DNA of 64,000 bases. Source: Rickettsia endosymbiont of Lasioglossum villosulum. Its GTDB lineage: Bacteria > Pseudomonadota > Alphaproteobacteria > Rickettsiales > Rickettsiaceae. Of the stretch, positions 1-8,641 are shown in pieces; the stretch's first letter is position 1; every line of letters starts with the position of its first letter. The notes beneath the pieces are model-generated. The model was not told the DNA's origin, searched no databases, and saw only the letters and a list, made by a program, of their open reading frames with translations. The stretch covers positions 868,001 to 932,000 of the forward strand of contig NZ_OZ032152.1 of the NCBI RefSeq assembly GCF_964026455.1, written 5' to 3'. A program made the position numbers and the translations under genes.

Positions 1-962
1 TTGATCTTTTCGCCGCTTTCCTTATCAGTCCATAAGGTTTTGCCATGACGATTTTTATTGTTATTAATAACATTTGAAGCAGCCGCAAGAATTGGCAGAG
101 TTGATCTATAATTCTGCTCCAATTTAATAATTGTGGCGTTTAAAAAATCCTTTTCAAAACGTAATATATTACCAACTTCTGCACCACGCCAACCATAAAT
201 AGACTGATCATCATCACCAACACAACAGATATTTTTACTTAAGCTCGCAAGCATTCTTGCCCACAAATATTGCACGACATTAGTATCTTGATACTCATCA
301 ATTAAAATATAACGATATTTTTCTTGATAATATTTTAATATCTCAGGGTTTTTAATGAAAAGCTCATTATTATAAAGCAGTAAATCCCCAAAATCCACTA
401 CGTTAGAGATCAGTAAATTTTGCTGATATTCTTCATAAACAAGTTTTGCTACACGTTGCAGCGGTAAATTAGTATCAGAGCTTGAAAGCTTATTTGGCAA
501 TAAACCTTGATCTTTCCAACGTGAGATTACGATATGTATTAATTTAGGAGCATATTTTTTAGTATCAATATTTTTGAGCTTTACTATATCCTTAATCAAT
601 CTTAGTTGATCATCTTGATTAATAATAGTGAATCTGCTATTTAAACCAAGATTTAAATGCTCTATTTGATCACGCAATATCCTTGCTGCCATTGAGTGGA
701 AAGTACCAATGTTAAGACCGTAAGAGCTAACCAAATTATGGACTCTTTCCTGCATCTCTTTTGCTGCTTTATTCGTAAAAGTAACAGCTAAAATATTTTG
801 AGGGGATGCTAAATTTTGATGAATAATATTTGCAATTCTTGAGGTTAGTACTTTCGTCTTACCAGTTCCTGCCCCTGCAAGCAAAAGAAGCGGTCCTTCG
901 GTATGAAGAACTGCTTTTTGTTGCTGCTCATTTAATGAATGTAAGAAGTCTTGATTTGGCAT
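1..962 (-). CDS. uvrD: UvrD/PcrA-type DNA helicase, N-terminal part (runs off window)
   Basis: Superfamily 1A 3'-5' DNA helicase acting in nucleotide excision and mismatch repair. About 320 codons are visible from the ATG at 962; the 3' end lies beyond position 1. Walker A GAGTGKT is at residues 30-36, followed by motif Ia (TFTNKAA), the Walker B region (LIDEYQDTN), motif III ([12 protein letters not shown]) and the start of motif IV (QNYRST). This matches domains 1A and 1B of UvrD/PcrA, with domain 2 outside the window. A family-A palindromic repeat lies just upstream of the start. UvrD is preferred to Rep because of the overall motif spelling, but the two cannot be fully separated on this half. 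Confidence 0.93.
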   Translation of the reverse strand, partial: MPNQDFLHSLNEQQQKAVLHTEGPLLLLAGAGTGKTKVLTSRIANIIHQNLASPQNILAVTFTNKAAKEMQERVHNLVSSYGLNIGTFHSMAARILRDQIEHLNLGLNSRFTIINQDDQLRLIKDIVKLKNIDTKKYAPKLIHIVISRWKDQGLLPNKLSSSDTNLPLQRVAKLVYEEYQQNLLISNVVDFGDLLLYNNELFIKNPEILKYYQEKYRYILIDEYQDTNVVQYLWARMLASLSKNICCVGDDDQSIYGWRGAEVGNILRFEKDFLNATIIKLEQNYRSTLPILAAASNVINNNKNRHGKTLWTDKESGEKI

Positions 963-1014
963 ATAATATACTTATTTAGTCCAGTTTGTTGGAGGGCTTG
1001 AAAAGCCTGCTCGA

Positions 1015-1113
1015 TGTCATGCCGTGGCTTGACCACGGCATCCAGAAAATAAATAAAAATACTAATATTATTAGTATTTTAAACTGGATCCCGCGATCAA
1101 GTCGCGGGATGAC
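1015..1113. repeat. Rickettsia palindromic-type repeat, family A
   Basis: Full family-A copy. Terminal TGTCAT..ATGACA arms enclose a CCGTGG..CCACGG palindrome, a central ACTAAT..ATTAGT hairpin and a CCCGCGA..TCGCGGG palindrome. A partial element continues to about 1162 (GACAAGCCACGGGATGACA). It fills the gap between the glycosyltransferase gene and uvrD; short ORFs on both strands here are artefacts of the repeat. Confidence 0.85.
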
Positions 1114-1207
1114 AATGGTGGAACTGATCCATGCAATAAAGCCGGACAAGCCACGGGATGACAGTGAATAACATAATACCCAATAATACCCTTTTATCAA
1201 TAAAAAT

Positions 1208-2053
1208 TTATCTAATTCTTTTAAGGTTTTTTAGAATATAAGAAAGGGTAATGATAGGATTACAAATTATTATTTTTAATAATTTGAGATAAGAATTTAA
1301 ATTTTTATCCTCAATAAACCAGCTATATAAATCATCTATAGGCTTAATCTTATTGGGAATAATATATTTATCCTTAAATAATTCCTTTAAAGCTTTTTTA
1401 GCTTTTTGGGCTTCTGCTTTACGTTCAGTTGTTAGGCTCTGATTATGCACCATATAAAAATATAACGACTCTGGTATATGAGCAAATTTCGTAACAAGCC
1501 CAAACCGAAGCCAATATTCATAATCATCAACTAAATGCATGTTTTCGTTATATCCACCTACTCTCTTTGCTATATCTGCTCTGTATAAAAAGCATGCTCC
1601 AACACAATCACGAATAGGCAAAAATTCCGGAGATTCTTGATAGAGCCTTGCCCCTATTTTGCCCTGCTCATCAATTAAAGTATAATCGGTATAAACAAGC
1701 CCTATATCCGGTGAATTATCTAAAACATTATTCATTCTTGCTAAAGCATCTTCGTGCAGAAAATTATCATCGGAAGTCCAAGTAAAATACTGCCCTTTAG
1801 CCTCTTTAAAAGCAATATTAAGACTAGCTGGCAATTTTTTATTAGGCTCATTTCTTATTACTTTAATACGCTGATCCTGCTTTGCATATTCCTTTGCTAT
1901 TTCAAAGCTTTTATCTTTAGAGCAATCATCGATTATAATAAGCTCAAAATCTTTAAATGTTTGATTAAGACAGCTCTCAATAGCTTTCGGCAATAACTTC
2001 TCTCTGTTATAAACTGGCAAAACTATTGATATTTTTGGAGAATTATTATTCAT
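1208..2053 (-). CDS. glycosyltransferase family 2
   Basis: A GT-A fold sugar transferase of 281 residues. The N-terminus shows the GT2 opening ISIVLPVYNRE at about residues 8-18, the IIIDDCSKD nucleotide-binding segment near residues 38-46, and the DxD-like metal site TSDDN near residues 93-97. These are the family's UDP-sugar and Mg2+/Mn2+ binding elements. The C-terminal third is lysine-rich with no clear membrane anchor. The acceptor and donor cannot be read from the sequence. It stands alone between uvrD and a ygfZ-like gene, away from the main polysaccharide region at 14-28 kb. Family call is firm; specificity is unknown. Confidence 0.88.
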   Translation of the reverse strand: MNNNSPKISIVLPVYNREKLLPKAIESCLNQTFKDFELIIIDDCSKDKSFEIAKEYAKQDQRIKVIRNEPNKKLPASLNIAFKEAKGQYFTWTSDDNFLHEDALARMNNVLDNSPDIGLVYTDYTLIDEQGKIGARLYQESPEFLPIRDCVGACFLYRADIAKRVGGYNENMHLVDDYEYWLRFGLVTKFAHIPESLYFYMVHNQSLTTERKAEAQKAKKALKELFKDKYIIPNKIKPIDDLYSWFIEDKNLNSYLKLLKIIICNPIITLSYILKNLKRIR

Positions 2054-2075
2054 ATATTTTGATTTTTATTATTAT

Positions 2076-2168
2076 GTCATTGCGAGCGAATGAAATGAGC
2101 GTGGCAATCTTATGAAGCAGGACTCCTGAGATTGCTTCGTCGATGCGTTGCCTCTCCTCGCAATGACG
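2076..2168. repeat. palindromic repeat, family B
   Basis: Family-B copy with GTCATTGCGAGCG and CTCGCAATGACG ends and the inner pair GCGTGGCAATCTT / AGATTGCTTCGTC. It separates the glycosyltransferase start from the 3' end of the ygfZ-like gene. Confidence 0.82.
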
Positions 2169-2177
2169 TTTTTAATC

Positions 2178-2999
2178 TTAACCATACCAAGGAGCAAGAG
2201 ACAAGCCTATCTTAATCCCCCTCACAGTAATATCTTCTTCCTTACTAGCAAGATATTTCTCTTCTTTAACTAAAGCTATAGCTTTATTTTGATAGCTGGA
2301 ACATATTATCCCAATTTTGTCCTTAGTCGTAATTATTTCCTCATTTTTAACTAAAAATGATAAATCTTCCTCAGCTATAATTTTGTATATTTTTCTTCTT
2401 ATAACACCTTGATATTTAGCTCTTGATATAACTTCTTGACCTACATAACAACCTTTATCATAGCTAATAGCGTTTAATTCTTCAGCACCATAAATAACTG
2501 GAATTGACTCACCTGAAGCCAAATCATCTACTCCGTCTACTATGGCAAAATTATATTTATCATTTAAATATAATTTTTTACTTAGATTCCCGCTTTTGTT
2601 GGAATGACTTATAGCTCTGTTTATTATAGAACGAAATCCTAATAAATTATATCGAGGATCACGAGCTGTGACTAACGAATCCATATTTAATTCTTGATGA
2701 AAATAAGCAATTTTATACTCATCTTTACAATCTACTATTTCTATTTTAGAGCGGAACTTATAAAAATTTAAGTGATCTATTAAGGCAGTTTTACTTTTCT
2801 CATCAATATCAATATAAATTTCTTCAAGGTTATGTATATATACAAAGAAATCAAATAAATATCTACCTTGATTATTAAGTAAATAAGTATAACAATAATT
2901 ACTCTTATTGATATCATTAGTTGTAAGGTTTTGCAGGAACTTTAACGAATCCGAACCCGCTATTTTAATAACCTCTCTATTGTTTAATATTTCGTACAT
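2178..2999 (-). CDS. ygfZ: YgfZ/GcvT-domain folate-binding protein
   Basis: Tetrahydrofolate-binding protein related to aminomethyltransferase T and to mitochondrial IBA57, which supports maturation or repair of certain Fe-S enzymes. The family hallmark K-G-C-Y-x-G-Q-E is present as KGCYVGQE at residues 182-189, with the cysteine required for function in E. coli YgfZ. The start MYEILNNREVIKIAGSDSLK matches the usual N-terminal 'L..R..i.v.G.Da..fL' pattern. Length 273 is normal for the short alphaproteobacterial form. It is divergent from the RMD1-like gene, with 74 bp between starts. The exact Fe-S client in Rickettsia is unknown. Confidence 0.9.
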   Translation of the reverse strand: MYEILNNREVIKIAGSDSLKFLQNLTTNDINKSNYCYTYLLNNQGRYLFDFFVYIHNLEEIYIDIDEKSKTALIDHLNFYKFRSKIEIVDCKDEYKIAYFHQELNMDSLVTARDPRYNLLGFRSIINRAISHSNKSGNLSKKLYLNDKYNFAIVDGVDDLASGESIPVIYGAEELNAISYDKGCYVGQEVISRAKYQGVIRRKIYKIIAEEDLSFLVKNEEIITTKDKIGIICSSYQNKAIALVKEEKYLASKEEDITVRGIKIGLSLAPWYG

Positions 3000-3012
3000 A
3001 ATTATAATATTA

Positions 3013-3042
3013 TTGACTTTCTATGCTCCACACTACTATACT
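3013..3042 (+). promoter_or_regulatory. predicted sigma70 promoter for the RMD1/YagE gene
   Basis: TTGACT (3013-3018), an 18-bp spacer, then TATACT (3037-3042). Each hexamer differs from consensus at one position. The predicted transcript start lies about 25 nt before the ATG at 3074. It sits in the short divergent gap between the ygfZ-like gene and the RMD1-like gene. Prediction only. Confidence 0.55.
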
Positions 3043-3073
3043 TTAAATTTATGTAAATTAAACTTAAATAATT

Positions 3074-3904
3074 ATGAGATGTTCATCTTACTGCGTTTCT
3101 TCTGAATATAAGATGAGTGATCTAGTTACTAATTTAAAAAAGATAGGGCTTGAACCTCAGCATTTTGATGATGTTTTATATATTCGGAAAGAAATAAATA
3201 AAGATTCTGATTATATAGATATATTTTTCTTTCCATTTGGTTGTGTAACTATTTGGGGTGGTGACGAAATTCAGGAAAAAGTAATTTTAAATGATACTGA
3301 TTTAGTAACGATAAATAGACTTGCTGAACCTGTATCCGATTATATTTATTTTGAATATAATGAAGAACACGAAAAAACTTTTATTGACGAAGAAAAAAAC
3401 AAAATAATTTTAACTGATAAATCGGTTTTTGTTAAGCTATCTATTTCTCATGCACTTGCTCAATCTGTTAAGCTTAGCGTTCTTGAGCAATCTGTAAGTA
3501 ATTTGATATCTCAAACCACTCCTATACAACAGGAATTAGCTAGAACCGGTAGTGTCTCTCTATCTAAAAAAGAGATATTACAACAAATAGGAATATTATT
3601 TAGTGAACGCTATTCAATCAGCTTACATAGTGATATATTCGATACTCCTGAATTTTTTTGGCGTCGTCCTAGCTATGAACCCCTATATCTTATGACGGCA
3701 GAATTTCAAGACATAGAAATAAGGCAAAATATAATGAATCATCGCCTCAATATGATTCATGAGTTGCTCGATATCCTTTCAAATGACCTTAATTATAAAC
3801 ATTCTACTAAACTTGAGTGGATTATTATTATATTAATTGGTCTTGAAGTAGTATTATCTTTATCTCATACCAATCTTTTTCTAAAAATTATTGGAGCTTT
3901 GTAA
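3074..3904 (+). CDS. RMD1/YagE family protein (DUF155)
   Basis: Belongs to the RMD1/YagE family (DUF155). The mitochondrial members support meiotic division in yeast or mitoribosome assembly (RMND1 in humans). The opening RCSSYCVSSEY followed by DDVLYIRKEI, and then IFFFPFGCVTIWGG, are family-typical and support the start at 3074 rather than the ATG at 3113. The C-terminus carries one predicted transmembrane helix at about residues 250-272, also typical. The family is shared between alphaproteobacteria and mitochondria. It lies 12 bp before the RNase D gene, so co-transcription is likely. Biochemical role in bacteria is unknown. Confidence 0.85.
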   Translation: MRCSSYCVSSEYKMSDLVTNLKKIGLEPQHFDDVLYIRKEINKDSDYIDIFFFPFGCVTIWGGDEIQEKVILNDTDLVTINRLAEPVSDYIYFEYNEEHEKTFIDEEKNKIILTDKSVFVKLSISHALAQSVKLSVLEQSVSNLISQTTPIQQELARTGSVSLSKKEILQQIGILFSERYSISLHSDIFDTPEFFWRRPSYEPLYLMTAEFQDIEIRQNIMNHRLNMIHELLDILSNDLNYKHSTKLEWIIIILIGLEVVLSLSHTNLFLKIIGAL

Positions 3905-3916
3905 ATAGCTTCATTT

Positions 3917-4777
3917 ATGCAAATTATTAATAGTCAAAAAGTATTAGAAGAGTTTTGTAGGGAATTATCCACCAAAAAATGGTTGAGTATAGATACAGAA
4001 TTTGAACGTCGTTATACCTATTATGCTAAACTTAGTATAATCCAAGTAAAAGCAGAGGGTTGCAGCATAATAATTGATGCAATAAATAACCTAGATTTAA
4101 ATGTCTTTAACAAGCTACTTATAGATAATAATATTATTAAAATATTTCATGCACCTCGTGAAGATTTTGAAATTTTCTATAATTTGTTTAAAACTCTACC
4201 TTCTAATATTTTTGATGTACAAATTGCGGCAAATATTTGCGGTTTTGGTAGTCAACTAAGCTATGATGATCTTTGTTATAAACTTTTCAAAATCAATATT
4301 GATAAAACACATCAAAAATCTAACTGGTTAAAACGCCCTATTACTGAAGATATGCTGAATTACGCATTTTTAGATGTTGAATATTTGGACAAAATATATA
4401 AACAGCTAAATAAGATAATTTTGGATAATAATTTAACAAATCAATATCAATCCATGCTTCAGTTTTTATTTAATATTAAAAACTATGAGGTAAAACCCGA
4501 AGATGCTTGGAAAAAAGTAAAATTTAGAATTGAGATTAAAGATTTTAATACTAAAATACAAATGCTTGCAGCCTATCGTGAAGAAAAAGCCCAAACTATA
4601 AATATTCCACGAAAACATTTCATTTCAGATGAAGACTTAATGAAGTTGTGTAAATATCTACCTTTAACTGAACAAGATTTTAAAAATCTAAACCTAAAAA
4701 GTAGACATTTACTAAAACCAAGATACAAAGAAGAGCTAATACAACTATGCAATAGCTATATGCATAAAATAGAATAG
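3917..4777 (+). CDS. rnd: ribonuclease D
   Basis: DEDD-family 3'-5' exoribonuclease that trims tRNA and small stable RNA precursors. Motif I is SIDTEFERR, with D26 and E28 as metal ligands. The segments IKIFHAPREDFEIF (motif II) and LNYAFLDVEYLDKIY (motif III, DEDDy tyrosine) follow. The last 80 residues form an HRDC-like helical region (AAYREEKAQTINIPRKHFISDEDL). At 286 residues it is shorter than E. coli RNase D because it has one HRDC-like region rather than two. A second RNase D-like gene without this domain is at 62509-63120. Probably an operon with the upstream RMD1-like gene. Confidence 0.92.
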   Translation: MQIINSQKVLEEFCRELSTKKWLSIDTEFERRYTYYAKLSIIQVKAEGCSIIIDAINNLDLNVFNKLLIDNNIIKIFHAPREDFEIFYNLFKTLPSNIFDVQIAANICGFGSQLSYDDLCYKLFKINIDKTHQKSNWLKRPITEDMLNYAFLDVEYLDKIYKQLNKIILDNNLTNQYQSMLQFLFNIKNYEVKPEDAWKKVKFRIEIKDFNTKIQMLAAYREEKAQTINIPRKHFISDEDLMKLCKYLPLTEQDFKNLNLKSRHLLKPRYKEELIQLCNSYMHKIE

Positions 4778-4838
4778 CACCGAAAAGTTATTATTCTATG
4801 TCATTCTCGCTTAAGGCTTGCTTGCGTAGATCGAGAGT

Positions 4839-4929
4839 CGTCATTGCGAGGAGCAAAGCGACGTGGCAATCTCAGGAAATAATGATGAGATTGCTTTGTC
4901 AAAACTTACAGTTTTTCCTCGCAATGAGG
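4839..4929. repeat. palindromic repeat, family B, with flanking partial elements
   Basis: CGTCATTGCGAGGAG at the left and TTCCTCGCAATGAGG at the right enclose the usual GTGGCAATCTCAGG / GAGATTGCTTTG pair. A TGTCATTCTCGCTTAAGGC fragment precedes it (from about 4799) and another GCAATGACGG end follows (to about 4970). The whole 210-bp gap between converging genes is repeat-derived. Confidence 0.78.
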
Positions 4930-4987
4930 AGAAACTGATCCACGCGGGCAATGCCTACTCGCAATGACGGGCTATTAAAATTTTCTT

Positions 4988-5524
4988 TTACTGTTGAGGA
5001 TACGGGTTATTACTTGCCACTTGAGCAGTAACAATTTTTACACTATTATCATCAAAGAAAAAAGTTATATCAACTGTGTCACCAACTTTTAGATCTTTCC
5101 TTATATCATAAAGCATTATATGCATACCTCCAGGTACAAAGCCAACGTTAAGATTACCAGAAATTAAAAATGGATAATCTACTTTCACCATTTGACTAAC
5201 ACCATTACTGTCGGTAACTGTTTGGTGCATCTCTATTCTACCTATTTGATCTGAAGATATATTAACTATATTATAGCTAGCCGGTCTAGTATTTACTAAT
5301 GTAAAATACATAGCAGAATTGCTTAGTACATTATTAACATTTGTTGTAGGTCTTACCCAAGGTTGTGCAAATTGTACAGCTCCTGCTGCATTTAACGTAG
5401 ATAAAGTAACAGATGAATCTGTAGGGTTAGTATTTTGGGCTGGCTGAGTATTAGGGCTAGCATAGCTTGTTATACTAGCAAAAGCTATAAAACCAGCCAA
5501 TAAAGTTTTTATCATAATTAACAC
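4988..5524 (-). CDS. periplasmic copper chaperone, PCu(A)C family
   Basis: Small secreted copper-binding protein (DUF461/PCuAC). Family members deliver Cu(I) to the CuA site of cytochrome c oxidase. Residues 1-22 form a signal peptide ending SYASP; an internal Met at residue 4 is an alternative start. The core is a cupredoxin-like fold with EMHQTVTD, a following Met segment, and GGMHIMLYD, which provide the family's His/Met copper ligands. The N-terminal linker is rich in Asn, Thr and Pro. The SCO protein at 11.7 kb has a related role, but the genes are not adjacent. Family call is strong; delivery target is inferred. Confidence 0.9.
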   Translation of the reverse strand: MLIMIKTLLAGFIAFASITSYASPNTQPAQNTNPTDSSVTLSTLNAAGAVQFAQPWVRPTTNVNNVLSNSAMYFTLVNTRPASYNIVNISSDQIGRIEMHQTVTDSNGVSQMVKVDYPFLISGNLNVGFVPGGMHIMLYDIRKDLKVGDTVDITFFFDDNSVKIVTAQVASNNPYPQQ

Positions 5525-5568
5525 CTTTTAATAGTTTTATAAAATACTAGCATAAATTTTATATAAAT

Positions 5569-6147
5569 CTAGTTTTTTAGAATATAATGCCTGCGTGTTT
5601 CTTTAGGAAATCTCTCAATCGCATAACGCAATGTAGTTCTAGGCATTTGCGATATATGTTGATTTAGAAAATCTATCAGCTGCTTTTCATCCTTTTTTCC
5701 TGCTTCACGTAGCATCCACCCTACCGCTTTATGAATTAAATCGTGCTTATCGTTCAGTAATAATTGTGCTATTTTAAAAGTTAAATTGAGTTCATTTTTG
5801 CGAATAAAATACCAAGTTGCAACCATTGCTATTCTTCTTTCCCAAAGATTTTCAGATTTTGCTAATTTAAAAAGATATTCCTTATCTTTATCCCATAAAT
5901 AAGCTCCGATAATATAATGAGCTGAAGCATCAACCAAGTTCCAATTATTAACATATTTTATATTATCTATATAGAATTCATAAAAAAATTTCTTATCATT
6001 ATCAGAAGCTTTTTGATATTGATTGATAAGGATAACTAATGCTAAAAGTCTTTCTTCATTAAATCTTGATTTAATAAGCCCACCTAAATCATCCTTACTT
6101 AAATTATAATAAGTTTTAGCTATTTTACGTAAAGTCGGTACAGTCAC
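5569..6147 (-). CDS. AlkD-like DNA alkylation repair protein (5' end unresolved)
   Basis: HEAT-like helical repeat protein of the AlkD family, which contains DNA glycosylases that remove positively charged alkylated bases. The first available start in frame is GTG at 6147. The reading frame stays open a further 36 codons to 6255, and that stretch reads VERLTIFFKTKEGQYGEHDR before IGVTVPTLRKIAK. The GQYGEHDRF-GV-VP-LRK block is the conserved AlkD N-terminus. The native protein therefore probably begins upstream, overlapping the end of ogt, but no ATG, GTG or TTG exists there. It may use ATT, or the start may be lost. Pairing with ogt makes a small alkylation-repair unit. Confidence 0.8.
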   Translation of the reverse strand: MTVPTLRKIAKTYYNLSKDDLGGLIKSRFNEERLLALVILINQYQKASDNDKKFFYEFYIDNIKYVNNWNLVDASAHYIIGAYLWDKDKEYLFKLAKSENLWERRIAMVATWYFIRKNELNLTFKIAQLLLNDKHDLIHKAVGWMLREAGKKDEKQLIDFLNQHISQMPRTTLRYAIERFPKETRRHYILKN

Positions 6148-6247
6148 GCCTATAAATCTATCATGCTCACCATACTGCCCTTCTTTAGTCTTAAAAAAGA
6201 TTGTTAAACGTTCTACCGGAATAGTCGCCGAATTAAGTAAAATATTT

Positions 6248-6760
6248 CTAATTTCTTATAAATTTTCTTTCATGTTCAATAAGCCATTTTTTGCGATGTA
6301 ATCCTGAACCATATCCGCCAAGCTCGCCATTATTATTAATAATGCGGTGGCATGGAATAATTATAGCAAATCTATTTGCTCCGTTAGCATTTGCAACAGC
6401 TCTATAAGCAGTTTCTTTACCCACTGCCTTAGCTTGTGTAAAGTAGCTCCTTGTTTCGCCATATGGCACATTCATTAGCTTTTCCCATACTAATTTCTGA
6501 AACTCGCTTCCTACAAGGCGTAAAGATGTATTAAATTTTTGTAAATTGCCGTCAAAATATGACTTAAGTTCTTTTTCAACTGATGAAATAGGTTTGGTAT
6601 TGCCATCAATAACAGACAATTTAGTCTTAACTTTAAGCATTTTAATTTTACGCTCTAAGCCTTTACTTTCAGCAAAATCAAGCAAATAAAGTTTCTCTTC
6701 ATCACTAATAGCAAGCATCGAACCAAGAGGCGTATCAAGAAAAGTGGATTTTAAACTCAT
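6248..6760 (-). CDS. ogt: methylated-DNA--protein-cysteine methyltransferase
   Basis: Suicide repair enzyme that transfers the alkyl group from O6-alkylguanine to its own cysteine. The active-site motif IIPCHRII lies near residue 132, preceded by the DNA-binding helix segment YRAVANANGANR. The C-terminal GGYGSGLHRKKWLIEHE is also conserved. The N-terminal half is the usual degenerate RNase H-like domain starting PLGSMLAISDEEKLYLLDF. Length 170 fits Ogt/MGMT. Its stop codon overlaps the open frame of the downstream alkD-like gene, suggesting translational coupling. Upstream is about 440 bp of repeats. Confidence 0.93.
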   Translation of the reverse strand: MSLKSTFLDTPLGSMLAISDEEKLYLLDFAESKGLERKIKMLKVKTKLSVIDGNTKPISSVEKELKSYFDGNLQKFNTSLRLVGSEFQKLVWEKLMNVPYGETRSYFTQAKAVGKETAYRAVANANGANRFAIIIPCHRIINNNGELGGYGSGLHRKKWLIEHERKFIRN

Positions 6761-6940
6761 TTTTTTACCTAAAATTTTTTTAGTATTATATATTGATTTC
6801 TTTATTTAACAATTTTATTTTTTTTAAACTAATAATTCTAAGCGATTAAAATAGATAGAACAGAATTTAGCAAGATGAGTATTTAAGTTGAATGACGTCA
6901 TTGCGAGAAAAAACCGGTTTTGTCGCATGGATAACAAGTT

Positions 6941-7024
6941 GTCATTGCGAGGAGATACGAAGTATCGACGTGGCAATCTCAGAATTTAATATTAGATTGT
7001 AGCAAAGCTTCGCTCCTCGCAAGG
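6941..7024. repeat. palindromic repeat, family B
   Basis: GTCATTGCGAGGAG to TCGCTCCTCGCAA with the inner GTGGCAATCTCAG / AGATTGTAGC pair. A short GTCATTGCGAGAAAA fragment precedes it at 6898. Together with the family-A copy that follows, it fills the 6761-7205 gap, in which I see no gene. Confidence 0.78.
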
Positions 7025-7054
7025 CATTGTTGCGTAGATCGGAAAACGCCTCGG

Positions 7055-7155
7055 TGTCATGCCGTGGCTTGACCACGGCATCCAGAAAATAATAAAAAAT
7101 ACTAATTTCATTAGTATTTTTTAGCTGGATCCCGTGAATAAATCACGAGATGACA
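7055..7155. repeat. palindromic repeat, family A
   Basis: Full copy: TGTCATGCCGTGGC..GCCACGGCAT-type left palindrome, ACTAATTTCATTAGT centre, and CCCGTGAATAAATCACGAGATGACA right palindrome. A partial GATCCACGCAACAA..CAATGACGG tail continues to 7199, almost touching the broken heme-oxygenase-fold gene. Confidence 0.85.
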
Positions 7156-7205
7156 GGGGAAAATGATCCACGCAACAATTTCTCCTTGCAATGACGGGAA
7201 AACAG

Positions 7206-7811
7206 TCAACCATCTACAATATCTGCAAGTCTAGTGAATAGAGCCTCAATCATGTCCCAGCCTTTTTTCTGAATATTAAGCAGTAAAAGATCATTAACAT
7301 TTAACTGTTTTAATAAATCTACTCCCATTTGTTCATGCTCGGGGTCAAGGTGCAGGTGGGTTTTAAAGTGCTTTTCTGCTTTTTTACAACTTAAAAATAT
7401 TGAGCCTAATTTCTCATAAAATATAGTAGCACACGATTCTATTATCATATGCACAAGCACCGCTCGCTCGCTATCACCAAGTGTCATCATTTTTAAAGTA
7501 AACCAAGAACCAAGTGCCTCAAAGATAGGATCTTCCACTTCTGTATTATTTTTTCTATCTTTTGAGAGTTCTATATTGTGACCGAATTCATCAAGTAAAT
7601 GTTCCCAAGCAAGTTTTGTAAATTTTTTATGTTCTGAAAATACTACCCTTGCAAGTACCATTTTTTGAAATTCATTTGACTAGATTTGGAAGTAATCAAG
7701 AAATTTATTTTTTTGTGCGTCACTTTCTAATTTAATTTTAAATAACTTATTTTGTTTAAATCTTTCTTTATATTTTTCATTATCTAAAATTAAACGATCT
7801 ATTACATTCAT
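7206..7811 (-). pseudogene. heme-oxygenase-fold (TENA/CADD-like) protein, split by an in-frame TAG
   Basis: One frame runs from ATG 7811 to the stop at 7206 (201 sense codons) with a single TAG at 7680-7682. Upstream of it are 43 codons (MNVIDRLILDNEKYKE...). Downstream, the frame continues SNEFQKMVLARVVFSEHKK, and a 151-residue product could start at the Met at 7661. The all-helical composition with EHKK, a Glu/His-rich middle and a late HLDPEHEQMGVDLL resembles the iron-binding heme-oxygenase-like superfamily, where paired His/Glu residues bind two metals. The codon before Ser probably was TGG. Function is not known and the family call is tentative. Either a pseudogene or an N-terminally truncated product is made. 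Confidence 0.7.
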
Positions 7812-7885
7812 CGTTGTTAATATTAATTAGTTGCTCAAATATACTAATATCAATAGAAAATAAATGCCACCAAAATTGTTAATTT

Positions 7886-8641
7886 TTATTTACCAATTTT
7901 TAAAACCATATGTGTAGCTATAGACAAATATAAACTGCAAAATAATAATTTGCACACAATATATATATATATAACATTTCTGCTGATCCATTTTAAATTT
8001 ATAAATATTCTTTTTGAATAATTACTTATGATCATTAATATATATGTAGCTGTTAATAATATAATATCTAAAACTAAATCAAAATTTGAGAAATTAAGAT
8101 CACTAAAAGAAATAGTAAGCACGAACAGAGCTGAATGTACTAAAGTAATAAGAATTGTTACAAAACAACAAAGTTTTAGGCTTTTGGGTTCATGTTTTGC
8201 AATAAATCCAAGTATCATAATTGCAATTACAATCGTACCATAATCAATGATAGCCCAACTTATATACCATAATATTATCATTATAATAACATGGCAGTAG
8301 CCGCTATAGAAGAAACGAGTTAGCGACTTACGAAAACAATAAATATAGCACTGCCCTAAATAAATAGAGATTAAAATATTTGTGGTGATAAACTGCTTGA
8401 ATAATATTGTAGTGTAAATTTGTAGTAAAATACCCCATATTATTATTCGCAATTTTGGCTTATCATGAAAATTATAGCCAGCAAAAAAGCAAAAAACTGG
8501 CATAGCAGTACGACCAATTATTCGCAAAATAATAAGGTCAGGATATAGATACAAACCTATATGATCAATGATCATGGCTATGATTGCTAGAGTTTTTAGC
8601 AAATCTTGATAATTTGATTTATTTTTACTACTTTCTAACAT
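7886..8641 (-). CDS. TraX-family integral membrane protein
   Basis: Polytopic membrane protein of the TraX family (named for F-pilin N-acetylation in the F plasmid and related to membrane acyltransferases). The N-terminus LKTLAIIAMIIDHIGLYLYP, then LRIIGRTAMPVFCFFAGYNF, carries the family's conserved D-H and R-x-G-R-x-A-x-P-x-F motifs. Roughly eight hydrophobic segments follow. Length 251 is usual. The start overlaps the murJ 3' end by 14 bp, so the two are probably co-transcribed. No pilus or conjugation genes are visible in the window, so an envelope acetylation role is only a guess. Confidence 0.85.
   Translation of the reverse strand: MLESSKNKSNYQDLLKTLAIIAMIIDHIGLYLYPDLIILRIIGRTAMPVFCFFAGYNFHDKPKLRIIIWGILLQIYTTILFKQFITTNILISIYLGQCYIYCFRKSLTRFFYSGYCHVIIMIILWYISWAIIDYGTIVIAIMILGFIAKHEPKSLKLCCFVTILITLVHSALFVLTISFSDLNFSNFDLVLDIILLTATYILMIISNYSKRIFINLKWISRNVIYIYIVCKLLFCSLYLSIATHMVLKIGK

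Noticed and set aside
976..1200. 74-codon minus and 61-codon plus ORFs upstream of uvrD
   Set aside because: Both read through the same family-A palindrome; the repeat lacks stops in several frames.
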